Of a stretch of 52,949 bases of DNA, positions 35,068 through 45,461 are shown in pieces. Every line of letters begins with the position of its first letter. Positions within the stretch are counted from its first letter, which is position 1. The stretch lies in NCBI GenBank assembly GCA_031406795.1, contig JANOHV010000145.1, forward strand, positions 1 through 52,949, given 5' to 3'. Source of the DNA: DATDCY01 sp031406795 [NCBI: Candidatus Rokuibacteriota bacterium]. GTDB lineage: Bacteria; JAUVQV01. Below the pieces are notes generated by a model, which was given only the letters and a program-made list of their open reading frames with translations, searched no databases and had not been told where the DNA came from. The translations under genes and the position numbers were made by a program.

Positions 35068-37269
35068 ATGTCCAAACTGATCGCCACCGCTGCCATCAGG
35101 GGCGCTCACTCGATCTACGAGCGAGCCGACAAGATGCTCCAGAAGGCAATCGCCGAGAAGGGGAAGGATTTCGCGTTCGAATTCCCCGACACGGCGTTCT
35201 ATCTGCCGATGATCTACGCGATGACCGGCTTCCAGGTCAAGACGCTCGGCGACATGCGCGTCGGCCTGAACTTCGCCAAGGAGCTGCTGCACGAGGAGCC
35301 GGCGGAGCACCTCTGGAAGCCGTACCTGGGCGAGGCCCTGGACTCCGGCATGGCGACGCTGTTCGCCGAGGAAGTCTACCTCGCGCTGCGTTATGTCAAC
35401 GGTCTCGAGCCGTGCACGGACCCGGAGACCGGCTACGTCTACAACGGCTTCATCTCCGACACGATCCAGCGCAACCTCGGCATCCAGCTGGTCGACGGCA
35501 CGATGCCCGGGTTCGCGGTCATCATCGGCGCCGCCCCCACCGACGAGATTGCCGAGAAGATCGTCCGCGAGCTGCAGGAGAAGAACATCCTGACCCTGCT
35601 CTCCGGCAACGTGAACGGCAACAGCGTCACGAAGCAGCTGCTGCGGCGCAATGTCGAGCTGGGCTGGGACGCGCGTATCGTCCCGATGGGCCCCGACATC
35701 GAGCACACGCTCTACGCCGCCGACTGGGCGATCCGCGCCTCGCTGATCTTCGGCGGCAAGAAGCCGGGAAATTTCAAGGAGCACCTGCTGTACCAGAAGG
35801 ACCGGGTCTTCGCGTTCGCGATCGTGCTCGGGCCGCTCGACGACATGACCTGGTCGACCGGCGCCGGCGCGATCAACATGGGCTTCCCGGCGATCGCGGA
35901 CAGCGACATCCCGGTCATCCACCCGACCGGCGTCTGCACCTACGAGGAGGTCGAGAAGGAACTCGACCACACCAAGATCGTCCAGAAGGCGATCGAGCTG
36001 CGCGGGCTGAAGATCGTCGTCGAGAAGCCGCCGATCCCGGTGGCGTTCGGGCCGGCCTTCGAGGGCGAGCGCATCCGCAAGGAGGACACCTTCATCGAGT
36101 TCGGCGGGCAGCGCACGCCGGCCTTCGAGTGGGCGAACATGCGCGAGATGGACGAGATCGAGGACAACAAGGTCATCATCGTCGGCGAGAACGCCAAGGA
36201 GCGCTACGAGAAGGGCGGCCAGATGCCGCTCGGCATCCTGATCGAGTGCGCCGGCCGCAAGATGCAGAAGGACTTCGAGTCGATCATCGAGCGCAAGATC
36301 CACGGGAACCTCAACGAGGCCCAAGGGGTCTGGCACATGGGCCAGCGCGACATCAACTGGGTGCGCATCAGCAAGAGCGCCAAGAACGCCGGGTTCACGC
36401 TCGAGCACATCGGCGATCTGCTCAACGCGGTGACCCACCACACCTTCCGCTCGATTGTCGACAAGGTCCAGACGACCCTCTTCGTCGACGAGAAGGACGT
36501 CAAGGAGCAGATGGAGAAAGCCCGCGCCGCCTACAAGGAGCGCGACCACCGCCTCGGCAACATGACCGACGAGGCGGTCGAAATCTTCTACTCCTGCCTG
36601 CTCTGCCAGTCCTTCGCTCCCGCGCACGCCTGCGTGATCACCCCCGAGCGGCTCGGGCTCTGCGGCGCCTACAACTGGCTCGACGGCAAGGCGGCCTTCG
36701 AGATCGACCCGACCGGCGGGAACCAGCCGATCGCCAAAGGCGCGCTGATGGACCCGCGCTACGGCCGCTACGAGGGGGTCGACGACTACCTGAAGAAGGT
36801 CTCCGGCGGCGCGGTCGAGAGCCTGAACCTCTATACGATCATGGAAAACCCGATGACCTCCTGCGGCTGCTTCGAGTGCATCATCGCCGTGGTTCCGGAG
36901 GCCAACGGGGTGATGATCGTGCACCGCGGCTACACCGGCATGACCCCGATGGGCATGAAGTTCTCGACGCTCGCCGGCACCGTCGGCGGCGGCGCGCAGA
37001 CCCCCGGCTTCATGGGCGTCGGCGTGAACTTCATCTTCAGCAAGAAGTTCCTCTTCGGCGACGGCGGCCCGAAGCGCATCGTCTGGATGCCCAAGTCCCT
37101 GAAGGAGCGTATCGCCGAGGATTTCAAGAAGCGCGCGGCGGAAGCCGGCGTCCCGGACCTGCTCGACAAGATCGCGGACGAGAGCATCTGCGAGGACGCC
37201 GAGAAGCTGGTCGAGTATCTGACCTCGGTGGGCCACCCGGCCCTCGAGATGGAACCAATCGTTCAGTAA
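35068..37269 (+). CDS. acsB: Acetyl-CoA synthase (CODH/ACS beta/alpha-type subunit)
   Basis: 733-residue acetyl-CoA synthase, close to the bacterial length (about 730). It joins CO from CooS, the methyl group from the corrinoid protein and CoA. A-cluster cysteines are visible in CLLCQSFAPAHACVITPE and RLGLCGAYNW (about 510-530) and in TSCGCFECIIAV (about 597), where the CGC triplet binds the Ni-Ni site. The N-terminal domain that docks CO dehydrogenase is complete. The ATG at 35068 follows GAGGAGG, and the longer upstream frame is rejected. First gene of the cluster; 17 nt separate it from cooS. Confidence 0.97.
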   Translation: MSKLIATAAIRGAHSIYERADKMLQKAIAEKGKDFAFEFPDTAFYLPMIYAMTGFQVKTLGDMRVGLNFAKELLHEEPAEHLWKPYLGEALDSGMATLFAEEVYLALRYVNGLEPCTDPETGYVYNGFISDTIQRNLGIQLVDGTMPGFAVIIGAAPTDEIAEKIVRELQEKNILTLLSGNVNGNSVTKQLLRRNVELGWDARIVPMGPDIEHTLYAADWAIRASLIFGGKKPGNFKEHLLYQKDRVFAFAIVLGPLDDMTWSTGAGAINMGFPAIADSDIPVIHPTGVCTYEEVEKELDHTKIVQKAIELRGLKIVVEKPPIPVAFGPAFEGERIRKEDTFIEFGGQRTPAFEWANMREMDEIEDNKVIIVGENAKERYEKGGQMPLGILIECAGRKMQKDFESIIERKIHGNLNEAQGVWHMGQRDINWVRISKSAKNAGFTLEHIGDLLNAVTHHTFRSIVDKVQTTLFVDEKDVKEQMEKARAAYKERDHRLGNMTDEAVEIFYSCLLCQSFAPAHACVITPERLGLCGAYNWLDGKAAFEIDPTGGNQPIAKGALMDPRYGRYEGVDDYLKKVSGGAVESLNLYTIMENPMTSCGCFECIIAVVPEANGVMIVHRGYTGMTPMGMKFSTLAGTVGGGAQTPGFMGVGVNFIFSKKFLFGDGGPKRIVWMPKSLKERIAEDFKKRAAEAGVPDLLDKIADESICEDAEKLVEYLTSVGHPALEMEPIVQ

Positions 37270-37286
37270 GGCACGGAGGCAGAATC

Positions 37287-39278
37287 ATGGATGCCATGGG
37301 ACACAGCGCCGCCCCGGGGGCGCAGAAAATCATCGACTGGTCCGTCGAGAACAAGATCGAGACGTGTTTTGATCGCGCGCAGAAGATGAAGCCCTGCCCG
37401 ATCGGCAAGGTCGGCTCCTGCTGCAAGAACTGCAACATGGGTCCCTGCCGGCTCACCGGCAAGAACGCCGAAACCGAGATGACGGGCGTCTGCGGTGCCA
37501 CGCTGGGGACGATCGCGGCCCGCAACCTCTGCCGGATGATCGCCGCCGGCACTGCGGCGCATTCCGACCACGCGCGGGGCATGGTCGAAACCCTGCTCGC
37601 GGTGTGCGAGGGGCACGCCCCCGACTTCCAGATCAAGGACGTCGAGAAGCTCAAGCGGGTCGCCGGCTACCTCGAGATCGAGACCGCTGACCGCCCGATC
37701 AACGACATCGGCAAGGAAATAGCGCTGACGTTCCTCAACGACTTCGGCCGCCAGCAGGGGGGCGCGATCAACTACGCCATGAAGCGCGCCCCGAAGAAGA
37801 CCATCGAGCGCTGGAAGAAGTGGGGGATCATCCCGCGGAGCATCGACCGCGAGGTCGTCGAGATGATGCACCGCACCAACATCGGCGTCGACCACGAACC
37901 CGACCACCTGCTGCTGCAGGGGCTGCGAACCGGCCTCGCCGATGGCTGGGGCGGCTCGATGATCTCCACCGACATCACGGACATCCTCTTCGGGACGCCC
38001 AAGCCGATCCAGGCCGAGGGGAGCTTCGGGATCTTCAAGGAGGACGAAGTCAACCTGGTCGTCCACGGCCACGAGCCGCTGCTGGCCGAGATGATCTACG
38101 ACGTGGTGAACGAGCCCGAGATGATCGCGTACTCCAAGACCAAGGGCGCCAAGGGCATCAACCTCGGCGGCATGTGCTGCACCGCCAACGAGATCCTGAT
38201 CCGCCACGGCATCCCGACGGCCGGGGGCTTCACGAACCAGGAGCTGGGGATCCTGACCGGCCTGGTCGACCTGCTGACGGTGGACGTCCAGTGCATCATG
38301 CCGGCGATCACCCAGGTCTCGAAGAAGTTCCACACCAAGGTCGTCACGACCAACTACCGGGCGAAGATGCAGGGCGCCGAGCACATCGAGTTCAACGAGC
38401 ACCACGCCAAGGAAATCGCCCGGCGGATCGTCAAGATGGCCATCGACAACTACCCGAACCGGACCACCAAGGGCGAGCACATCACGCAGAAGTACTCGAT
38501 GATCGCCGGCTTCTCGCACGAGTACATCGAGTACATGCAGGGCGGCAAGTGGCGCGGCTCCTTCCGCCCGCTGAACGACGCGATCATGGCGGGCCGCGTC
38601 CGGGGCGTCGTCGGCCTGGCCGGGTGCGACAACCCGCGGGTCAACGCCACCTCGCTGCACAAGTTCCTCGCGACCGAACTGATCAAGCAGGATGTGCTCG
38701 TCGTGACCACCGGCTGCGGCGCCGGCGCCTGCGGGTCCTCCGGGTACCTGACCCCCGAGATGGCGCTCGAGATGGCCGGCCCCGGGCTGCGCGAAGTCTG
38801 CGAGGCGATCGGCATCCCGCCGATCCTGCATCTGGGCGCCTGCGTCGACAACTCGCGGATCCTGACCATCGCCAGCGCGATGGCGGCCGAGGGCGGCCTC
38901 TCGGACGAGATCGGCGGCATGCCGGCGGTCGGCATCGCCCCGGAGTGGATGAGCGAGAAGGCGATCGCGATCGCCGCGTACTTCGCCGCCTCAGGCGTGC
39001 CGTGCATCTTCGGCGGGCAGTCTCCGGTGGAAGCCAGCGAGGAGGTCACCAAGATCCTGACCGAGACCTGGTTCGAGCGCTTCAGGGGTGCGCTGCACTT
39101 CGAGCCGGACCAGCAGAAGATGCTGGATCTGGCTCTGGACTACATCGACAAGGCCCGGGCGGCGCTCAAGCTCAAGAAGTGGGTGTCGGGCAGCTTCGGC
39201 ACCGAGAAGGTGCTGATGGACATGGCGGCCCGCCGCGAGATCGAGAAGGTCGCGAAGCCGCACATCGGACTCCAGTAG
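37287..39278 (+). CDS. cooS: Ni-Fe carbon monoxide dehydrogenase catalytic subunit
   Basis: 663-residue anaerobic CODH (CooS/AcsA). It reduces CO2 to CO for AcsB. Visible: the D/B-cluster cysteines in [20 protein letters not shown] (about 37-56), C-cluster ligands in [35 protein letters not shown] and [10 protein letters not shown], and the conserved terminal region [19 protein letters not shown]. The ATG at 37287 follows CGGAGGC. A strong terminator follows, so acsB-cooS may be a separate transcript from fhs onward. Confidence 0.97.
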   Translation: MDAMGHSAAPGAQKIIDWSVENKIETCFDRAQKMKPCPIGKVGSCCKNCNMGPCRLTGKNAETEMTGVCGATLGTIAARNLCRMIAAGTAAHSDHARGMVETLLAVCEGHAPDFQIKDVEKLKRVAGYLEIETADRPINDIGKEIALTFLNDFGRQQGGAINYAMKRAPKKTIERWKKWGIIPRSIDREVVEMMHRTNIGVDHEPDHLLLQGLRTGLADGWGGSMISTDITDILFGTPKPIQAEGSFGIFKEDEVNLVVHGHEPLLAEMIYDVVNEPEMIAYSKTKGAKGINLGGMCCTANEILIRHGIPTAGGFTNQELGILTGLVDLLTVDVQCIMPAITQVSKKFHTKVVTTNYRAKMQGAEHIEFNEHHAKEIARRIVKMAIDNYPNRTTKGEHITQKYSMIAGFSHEYIEYMQGGKWRGSFRPLNDAIMAGRVRGVVGLAGCDNPRVNATSLHKFLATELIKQDVLVVTTGCGAGACGSSGYLTPEMALEMAGPGLREVCEAIGIPPILHLGACVDNSRILTIASAMAAEGGLSDEIGGMPAVGIAPEWMSEKAIAIAAYFAASGVPCIFGGQSPVEASEEVTKILTETWFERFRGALHFEPDQQKMLDLALDYIDKARAALKLKKWVSGSFGTEKVLMDMAARREIEKVAKPHIGLQ

Positions 39279-39313
39279 GAACGCTCGCAGGAGAGGTCGA
39301 AGAGCGCAACCGA

Positions 39314-39341
39314 AAGCCCCTGCCCCCGCGGGCAGGGGCTT
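39314..39341 (+). terminator. Terminator between cooS and fhs
   Basis: Perfect 12-bp stem AAGCCCCTGCCC-CCGC-GGGCAGGGGCTT followed by CTTTG. A very stable hairpin with a short T tract; it may attenuate rather than end transcription. Confidence 0.75.
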
Positions 39342-39366
39342 CTTTGATGTCAGGGGGGATCGGAAT

Positions 39367-41160
39367 ATGACAGCTGCAGCGAAGGGTACGTACAAGCCGC
39401 GGTCGATGGACCCGACGAAATTCAAGGACTTCGAGATCGCCAAGGAGGCGATGAAATTCCTTCCCGGCCCCGACGAGTGGGCCGAGAAGCTGGGCCTGCT
39501 CAAGGAGGAGGTTATCCCGTACGGGCGCACGCCCAAGCTCGACTTCATCAAGATCATGAATCGGCTCAAAGACAAGCCGGACGGCAAGTATGTCGAGGTC
39601 ACCGCGATCACGCCGACGCCGCTCGGCGAGGGCAAGACCACGGTGTCGATGGGGCTGGTGCAGGGTCTCGGCGTCAAGGGGATCAACGTCGGCGGCGCCC
39701 TGCGCCAGCCCTCGGGCGGCCCGACGATGAACGTCAAGGGGACCGCGGCCGGCGGCGGCAACGCCCTGCTGATCCCGATGACGGAGTTTTCCCTCGGCCT
39801 GACCGGCGACATCAACGACATCATGAACGCCCACAACCTGGCAATGGTCGCGCTGACCTCGCGCCTGCAGCACGAGTGCAACTACACCGACGAGGAGCTG
39901 ACCAAGCGCGGCCTGCGCCGTTTGGATATCGACCCGAAGAACGTGGAGATGGGCTGGGTCATCGATTTTTGCGCACAGGCGCTGCGCAAGATCAACATCG
40001 GGCTCGGGACCAAGAAGGACGGCTACCCGATGGAGTCGCGTTTCGGGATAGCGGTCGGCTCGGAGCTGATGGCGATCCTGGCCGTCTCGCGCGATCTGGC
40101 GGACATGCGCGATCGGATCGGCAAGATCACCGTCGCCTACGACCGCACGGGCAAGGCGATCACGACCTCGGACCTGGACGTCGCCGGCGCGATGACCGCC
40201 TGGATGCGCAACACCATCAACCCGACGCTCTGCTACTCCGTGGAGGGCCAGCCGGTCCTGATCCACGCCGGCCCGTTCGCCAATATCGCGATCGGCCAGA
40301 ACTCGATCATCTCGGATCGCCTGGCGCTCAAGCTCTTCGACTACACGGTCACCGAGTCCGGCTTCGCCGCCGACATCGGTTTCGAGAAGTTCTGGAACGT
40401 CAAGTGCCGTCTCAGCGGCAACATCCCGAACGTCTCGGTGCTCGTGGCCACGATCCGCGCGCTCAAGATGCACGGCGGCGGCCCGACGGTCGTCCCCGGG
40501 CGGCCGCTCCCGGACGCCTACACCAAGGAGAGCCTCGATCTGGTGGAGAAGGGGTGCGCGAACCTGCTGCACATGATCGGGGTCGTCAAGAAGAGCGGCA
40601 TCGTGCCCGTGGTGTGCATCAACCAGTTCCACACCGACACGAAGGCCGAGCACGACCTGGTCCGCAAGTTGTGCACGCAGGCCGGAGCGCGCGTCGCGGT
40701 TTCCAACCACTGGCAGTACGGCGGTGAGGGCGCGGCCGAGCTCGCCGACGTCGTCATGGAGGCCTGCAACGAGAAGTCGAACTACAAGCCGCTCTACCCG
40801 CTGAGCATGCCGCTGCGCCAGCGCGTCGAGATGATCGCCAAGGAAGTCTACGGCGCCGATGGCGTGAGCTGGGCCCCGCTGGCGGAGGCCAAGGCCAAGC
40901 GGTTCGAGGCTGACCCGCAGTTCGCCGACTTCCAGACGATGATGGTCAAGACGCACCTGAGCCTGACGCACGACCCGACACTCAAGGGCGTTCCGAAGGG
41001 CTGGACGCTGCCGATCCGCGACATCCTGGTCTACAGTGGCGCGAAGTTCCTCTGCCCGATGGCCGGGGAGATCAGCCTGATGCCCGGCACCGCGTCCGAT
41101 CCGGCCTACCGCCGCATCGACGTGGACGTCAATACCGGCGAAGTCTCGGGGCTCTTCTAA
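39367..41160 (+). CDS. fhs: Formate-tetrahydrofolate ligase
   Basis: 597 residues (usual 555-560; the extra length is mostly at the N-terminus). ATP-dependent synthesis of 10-formyl-THF from formate. Motifs: [19 protein letters not shown] (nucleotide-binding loop), [49 protein letters not shown] and [27 protein letters not shown] lies about 8 nt before the ATG. It links the formate dehydrogenase product to the methyl branch; a monofunctional FolD follows 3.4 kb on. Confidence 0.97.
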   Translation: MTAAAKGTYKPRSMDPTKFKDFEIAKEAMKFLPGPDEWAEKLGLLKEEVIPYGRTPKLDFIKIMNRLKDKPDGKYVEVTAITPTPLGEGKTTVSMGLVQGLGVKGINVGGALRQPSGGPTMNVKGTAAGGGNALLIPMTEFSLGLTGDINDIMNAHNLAMVALTSRLQHECNYTDEELTKRGLRRLDIDPKNVEMGWVIDFCAQALRKINIGLGTKKDGYPMESRFGIAVGSELMAILAVSRDLADMRDRIGKITVAYDRTGKAITTSDLDVAGAMTAWMRNTINPTLCYSVEGQPVLIHAGPFANIAIGQNSIISDRLALKLFDYTVTESGFAADIGFEKFWNVKCRLSGNIPNVSVLVATIRALKMHGGGPTVVPGRPLPDAYTKESLDLVEKGCANLLHMIGVVKKSGIVPVVCINQFHTDTKAEHDLVRKLCTQAGARVAVSNHWQYGGEGAAELADVVMEACNEKSNYKPLYPLSMPLRQRVEMIAKEVYGADGVSWAPLAEAKAKRFEADPQFADFQTMMVKTHLSLTHDPTLKGVPKGWTLPIRDILVYSGAKFLCPMAGEISLMPGTASDPAYRRIDVDVNTGEVSGLF

Positions 41161-41194
41161 GCCGGGGCAGGGCGGTTTCAACGTTAGCATGCTA

Positions 41195-41245
41195 CGCAAA
41201 AGGGTCCAGATGACAGACGCGATGCAGCAGATGGGCCCTTTTGCG
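41195..41245. repeat. Inverted repeat after fhs
   Basis: Perfect 10-bp arms CGCAAAAGGG and CCCTTTTGCG separated by 31 nt. GGCGGTTTCAAC/TTGCGGTTTCAACC also recurs on either side. Could work as a terminator for fhs; no T tract beyond the arm. Confidence 0.45.
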
Positions 41246-41288
41246 GTTTCAACCTCGGCCGGGTGTCCAGCACCGGCAACGAGTAACT

Positions 41289-41390
41289 TCTCGTTCCCGT
41301 GCAGGCTGCGGGGTCCTGTCGCTGCGGACCTCCGCCGTGCTCCCTACGGTCCGCCGACGGAGACCTCCCCTCCGCGCCACCCCTCCGCTG
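41289..41390 (-). repeat. Dispersed repeat family C, copy 2
   Basis: Reverse-oriented copy of 32654-32755 over about 100 bp (GGGGAGGTCTCCGTCGGCGG, GGAGGTCCGCAGCGACAGGA, CCCCGCAGCCTG). It lies in the 480-nt gap between fhs and the acsV-like gene, in which no gene is seen. Confidence 0.75.
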
Positions 41391-41406
41391 TTTCTGTCAT
41401 GTGACT

Positions 41407-41603
41407 GGGCGGTGGCGGGACGGTGACGGGCGGGCGCATGGCGGAGCGCGAGGGAACCGCAGCGGCCGCACCGGAGCGTCCCCGCAGGGGCGAAGCGTGC
41501 TGTCTGAGCCCGCAGGGCGAGTTGCGCGCTTCGAGCGCAGGGGCGGACAAGCTGCGGTCGAGCGCGCAGCTGGCGACCGCACGGCACCGTCTCGCCACCG
41601 CCC
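41407..41603. repeat. Long-range inverted repeat upstream of acsV
   Basis: 26-bp arms, GGGCGGTGGCGGGACGGTGA at the left and the reverse of GGGCGGTGGCGAGACGGTGC at the right, with 3-4 mismatches, enclosing about 145 nt of non-coding DNA. This could be a further small mobile element or a folded leader for the gene at 41641. Confidence 0.45.
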
Positions 41604-41640
41604 TCGGGACGGTTAGTTCGGAAGTGACGTTAACCTGACG

Positions 41641-43611
41641 ATGCCAAGAGTTCGGTTTCATCCCAACCAGCGGGAGGTCGAGGTCGCCGTCGGCGAGAGC
41701 CTGCTGCGGGCGGCGATCCTCGCCGGCGTGCACGTCAACGCGACCTGCGGCGGCAGCGGCGTCTGCGGCAAGTGCCGCGTCGTCGTGGAGAGCGGCGCCG
41801 TCGCCTCCGAGCCCTCGGCGAAGATCACGCCGGAGCAGGCTGCGGCCGGCCACGTGCTCGCCTGCACGAGCACGGTCACCGGCGACGTCGAGGTGCGCGT
41901 GCCGGTCGAATCCCAGATGGGGGACACCCGCGCCGTGCTGGCCCGCGAGCACCGCACCGTGACGCACGGCTCGGCGCTGACCCCGAAGGATCTCGGCGAG
42001 CTCTTCGGGGACTTCGAGCTCGACCCGGCCACCCGCCGTCTCTACGTCGAGCTGCCCGCGCCGACGCTCGAGGACAACATCGGCGATCTCGAACGGCTGC
42101 GTCGCGAACTGACCCGGGTCCACGGCGTCGGCGACTTCACCGTCGACCACTCGTGCCTGGCGCTGCTGGCGGCGCGCCTGCGAGCCGGGGAGTGGAAAGT
42201 CACCGCCACGCTCACCCGGGCCGGCGAGGGGGAGTGCCCGCGCCTGATCGGCGTCGACCCCGGCGATCGCTCCGCACGCCACTTCGGCCTGGCGGTGGAC
42301 ATCGGGACCACCAGCGTGGTTGCCGAGCTGGTCGACTTGGGAACCCGCGCGTCACTGGGGCGGGAATCCGAGTACAACGCCCAGATCAGCTGCGGGGACG
42401 ACGTGATCTCGCGCATCGTCTACTCGATGAAGAAGGACGGACTGACCCGGCTGCAGGGGCTGGTCGTCGGCACGATCAACACCCTGGTCGACCGGCTGGT
42501 TGAAAAGACCGGCGTCGAGCGCGACGACATCGTCTACCTGGTCGCCGCGGGCAATACGACGATGGTCCATCTCTTCTACGGGATCGACCCGCGCCACATT
42601 CGCATGGAGCCCTACATCCCGACGATGAACTTCATCCCCACCGTCGAGGCCGCGACGCTCGGCCTGCGCATCGCCCGCGGCGCGCGCGTCTACTGCGTGC
42701 CGGGCCGCGCCAGCTATGTCGGCGGCGACATCACGGCCGGGCTGCTGGCCTCCGGCGTCTTCCGCAGCGAAAAGCTCACGCTGTTCATCGACATCGGGAC
42801 CAACGGCGAGATGGCCCTCGGTAATGCCGAGTGGCTGCTCTCGTGCGCCTGCTCCGCCGGCCCGGCGTTCGAAGGCGGGTCGGTCAAGCACGGCATGCGG
42901 GCGGTGACGGGGGCCATCGAGACGGTGCGCATCAACCCCGACACGCTCGAGCCGATGATCGTCACCATCGGCCAGCAGCGGCCGAAGGGGATCTGCGGCT
43001 CCGGCCTGATCGACGCGGTGGCCGAGCTGTTTCTCACCGGCGTCATCAACGAGAAGGGCAAGTTCAATGTCGACCTCGGTCACCCGCGCATCCGGGTCGC
43101 CGACGGGATGGCGGAGTACGTGCTGGTCCGGGCTGCCGAGTCCGCCATCGGCGCGGACATCGCCATCACCGAGGCCGACCTGGACAACCTGATCCGCACC
43201 AAGGGCGCGATCTACGCCGGTATCGCGACGCTGCTCGAACAGATGGAGATGACCGTCGACGCGATCGAGCAGGTCTACATCGCCGGCGGCTTCGGGCGCT
43301 ACCTCGAGCTGGACCAGGCGATCACGATCGGCCTGCTGCCCGAGATTGCCGAAGAGAAGGTGAAATACGTCGGCAACGGCTCGCTGCTGGGGGCGCACCT
43401 GGTGCTGCTTTCGCAGGCCGCCCGGGAGTCCGCGGGCGAGATCGCCCGGAACATGACCTATCTGGAGCTGAGCACCAATCCCGGCTTCATGGACAACTAC
43501 GTGTCGGCGCTCTTCCTGCCGCACACCGATCAGCATCTGTTCCCGTCGGTCCTGCGGCGCGTCGGCAGGGGGAGCCTGCGGAGCGGGGACGGCGGGTCCG
43601 AAGCACGTTGA
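41641..43611 (+). CDS. acsV: Corrinoid activation protein (AcsV/RACo-like, DUF4445)
   Basis: 656-residue ASKHA-fold protein with an N-terminal [2Fe-2S] ferredoxin domain: NATCGGSGVCGKCRVVVESG and LACTS supply the four cysteines (about 36-78). The rest is the DUF4445 ASKHA domain: LAVDIGTTSVVAELVDL, LVAAGNTTMVHLFYG, LFIDIGTNGEMALG, GFEGGSV-like AFEGGSVKHGM and YIAGGFGRYLELDQAITIGL. Such proteins use ATP and the Fe-S cluster to reduce inactive Co(II) corrinoid to Co(I) in AcsCD. Context among acs genes supports this. The ATG at 41641 has no clear ribosome site. Confidence 0.92.
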   Translation: MPRVRFHPNQREVEVAVGESLLRAAILAGVHVNATCGGSGVCGKCRVVVESGAVASEPSAKITPEQAAAGHVLACTSTVTGDVEVRVPVESQMGDTRAVLAREHRTVTHGSALTPKDLGELFGDFELDPATRRLYVELPAPTLEDNIGDLERLRRELTRVHGVGDFTVDHSCLALLAARLRAGEWKVTATLTRAGEGECPRLIGVDPGDRSARHFGLAVDIGTTSVVAELVDLGTRASLGRESEYNAQISCGDDVISRIVYSMKKDGLTRLQGLVVGTINTLVDRLVEKTGVERDDIVYLVAAGNTTMVHLFYGIDPRHIRMEPYIPTMNFIPTVEAATLGLRIARGARVYCVPGRASYVGGDITAGLLASGVFRSEKLTLFIDIGTNGEMALGNAEWLLSCACSAGPAFEGGSVKHGMRAVTGAIETVRINPDTLEPMIVTIGQQRPKGICGSGLIDAVAELFLTGVINEKGKFNVDLGHPRIRVADGMAEYVLVRAAESAIGADIAITEADLDNLIRTKGAIYAGIATLLEQMEMTVDAIEQVYIAGGFGRYLELDQAITIGLLPEIAEEKVKYVGNGSLLGAHLVLLSQAARESAGEIARNMTYLELSTNPGFMDNYVSALFLPHTDQHLFPSVLRRVGRGSLRSGDGGSEAR

Positions 43612-43667
43612 ATCCTGGTGCCGGTTGACGGATACTAGGCGATCGCAGTGACGGGGAGGGGCGCGGT

Positions 43668-44432
43668 TTGAGCTACACGATTGCGGTCGCCGGCAAGGGC
43701 GGTACCGGCAAGACGACGATTTCGAGCCTGGTCATCCGGCACTTTGTGCGCGCGGGCAAGACGCCCGTGTTTGCCGTGGACGCCGATTCGAACTTCAACC
43801 TCAACGACCAGCTGGGTGTCGCGGTCGCGTCCACGATCGGCGGTTCGCGCGAGGAAATGAAGCGGAAGATCAACGCGAACCAGGTGCCGGCGGGCATGAC
43901 CAAGGACGCCTACCTGGAGATCCTGATGCAGGCCAGCCTGATCGAGAGCGAGGGGTTCGATCTGCTCGTGATGGGGCGCCCGGAGGGGCCGGGGTGCTAC
44001 TGCGCGGCCAACAACATGCTGCGCCGCCACCTCGAGGTGCTGGCCGGCAACTACCCGGTGGTCGTCATCGACAACGAGGCCGGCATGGAGCACCTCTCCC
44101 GGCGCACGACGGCGAAGATCGACCTGTTGCTGCTCGTCTCCGAACCGAGTCCGGTCGGCATCATGACGGCGGCGCGCATCCGGGATCTCGCGCGGGAGAT
44201 CGAGATCGAGGTCGCGCGGACGGGGCTGATCATCAACCGGGTCTGCGGAGCGGGTATCGCCGAGCGGCTCGTCGCGGAAGCCCGGGGGCACGGGCTCGAG
44301 GTGCTCGGCACCGTGCCGCTGGACGAGGCGGTGGTCGAGCAGGCCATGGGGCACCTGCCGGCCTTCCGGCTGCCCGACGACGCGCCGGCGGTCCGCGCGG
44401 TCGATGGCATAATGTCGAAAATCCTTGTGTGA
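43668..44432 (+). CDS. cooC: CooC/AcsF-type nickel-insertion ATPase, copy 1
   Basis: 254-residue MinD/SIMIBI-class ATPase with Walker A AGKGGTGKTT, FAVDADSNFNLN, the CooC-specific cysteine motif GPGCYCAANN, and the second acidic motif VIDNEAGMEHLSR. CooC proteins mature the CODH C-cluster or (as AcsF) the ACS A-cluster with Ni. A TTG start at 43668 follows GGGGAGGGG. It shares architecture with the second copy at 47839 but is clearly diverged. Confidence 0.92.
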   Translation: MSYTIAVAGKGGTGKTTISSLVIRHFVRAGKTPVFAVDADSNFNLNDQLGVAVASTIGGSREEMKRKINANQVPAGMTKDAYLEILMQASLIESEGFDLLVMGRPEGPGCYCAANNMLRRHLEVLAGNYPVVVIDNEAGMEHLSRRTTAKIDLLLLVSEPSPVGIMTAARIRDLAREIEIEVARTGLIINRVCGAGIAERLVAEARGHGLEVLGTVPLDEAVVEQAMGHLPAFRLPDDAPAVRAVDGIMSKILV

Positions 44433-44449
44433 CTCGGAAGTTCCCTGGA

Positions 44450-44475
44450 CGACAGGACCCCGTAGCCTGAACGGG
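44450..44475 (+). repeat. Dispersed repeat family C, partial copy 3
   Basis: 26 nt matching the end of family C: CGACAGGACCCCG, then AGCCTGAACGGGA. It lies between cooC and folD. Confidence 0.6.
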
Positions 44476-44558
44476 AGTTGAAGGAGCAGCAGTTCTTGGG
44501 GTGGAATACAGCACATGGCTGTTCTCGAAGGCCAATGAACGAAAGGGGAGGAATAGAG

Positions 44559-45428
44559 ATGGCGGCAACGATTATTGACGGGAAGGCGATTTCGGCCCAG
44601 ATCCGGGGCGAGTTGACCGGAGAGGTCGCGAAGCTCAAGCAGCAGAAGGGGGTCACCCCGGGGCTGGCGGTTGTCCTGGTGGGCGACAACCCGGCTTCCA
44701 AGGTCTACGTCGGCGCGAAGGAAAAGGGCTGTGCGGAACTGGGGCTGGTCTCCAAGAAATATGTGTTGCCGGGAGAGGCCTCCGAGCAGGAGCTGCTCGC
44801 CTTGGTGGCGAAGCTCAATGCCGATGCGGAGATCGACGGCATCCTGGTGCAGCTGCCGCTGCCCAAGCAGATCGACGAGAACAAGGTCATCGCCGCCATC
44901 CAACCCGACAAGGACGTCGACGGGTTCCATCCGGTCAACGTCGGCCGCCTCGTGATCGGCACCGAGGGCTTCAAGCCGTGCACGCCCTACGGGGTGATCC
45001 ACCTGCTCAAGCGCTCGGGCGTCAAGCTCGCCGGGGCCGAGGTGGTCGTGGTCGGCCGCAGCAACATCGTCGGCAAGCCGGTGGCGCTGCTGCTGCTGCA
45101 GGAGCACGCGACGGTCACGGTCTGCCACTCGAAGACGCGGGACCTCGGTGAGGTCTGTCGCCGCGCCGACGTGCTGGTCGTCGCGATCGGCCGGCCGAAG
45201 ATGATCACCGCGGACATGGTCAAGCCGGGCGTCGTCGTGATCGACGTCGGCGTCAACCGGCTCGCCGACGGCAAGCTCTGCGGGGACGTCGACTACGAGG
45301 GCGTCGCGCAGAAGGCCTCCCAGATCACGCCGGTGCCCGGCGGGGTCGGGCCGATGACGATCGCGATGCTGATGCACAACACGGTAAATTCTGCCCGGCG
45401 CCGCGCCGGGTTGCCGCCCCTGGCCTAG
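44559..45428 (+). CDS. folD: Methylene-THF dehydrogenase / methenyl-THF cyclohydrolase
   Basis: 289-residue bifunctional FolD. Catalyses 10-formyl-THF to methenyl-THF and its NAD(P)H-dependent reduction to methylene-THF. Motifs: [18 protein letters not shown] (catalytic Lys), [42 protein letters not shown] (NADP-binding) and [16 protein letters not shown]. The ATG at 44559 follows GGGGAGGA. Second step of the folate branch, placed between Fhs and the corrinoid genes. Confidence 0.97.
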   Translation: MAATIIDGKAISAQIRGELTGEVAKLKQQKGVTPGLAVVLVGDNPASKVYVGAKEKGCAELGLVSKKYVLPGEASEQELLALVAKLNADAEIDGILVQLPLPKQIDENKVIAAIQPDKDVDGFHPVNVGRLVIGTEGFKPCTPYGVIHLLKRSGVKLAGAEVVVVGRSNIVGKPVALLLLQEHATVTVCHSKTRDLGEVCRRADVLVVAIGRPKMITADMVKPGVVVIDVGVNRLADGKLCGDVDYEGVAQKASQITPVPGGVGPMTIAMLMHNTVNSARRRAGLPPLA

Positions 45429-45429
45429 T

Positions 45430-45449
45430 GCGGGCAGAGCCCGCAAGAC
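45430..45449. repeat. Isolated hairpin resembling the junction-ORF end
   Basis: GCGGGC-AGA-GCCCGC followed by AAGAC. The junction ORFs at 14140 and 17181 show GCGGGCGCCT...CCCGCAAGAC on the same strand. Here only the hairpin end is present, between folD and acsD and opposite to the genes. Confidence 0.4.
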
Positions 45450-45461
45450 AAAGGAGAGACC

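Noticed and set aside
35412-37286. Extension of the cooS frame upstream through acsB (1288 codons)
   Set aside because: The upstream part is Arg-rich shadow of acsB; CooS homology and a ribosome site begin at 37287.
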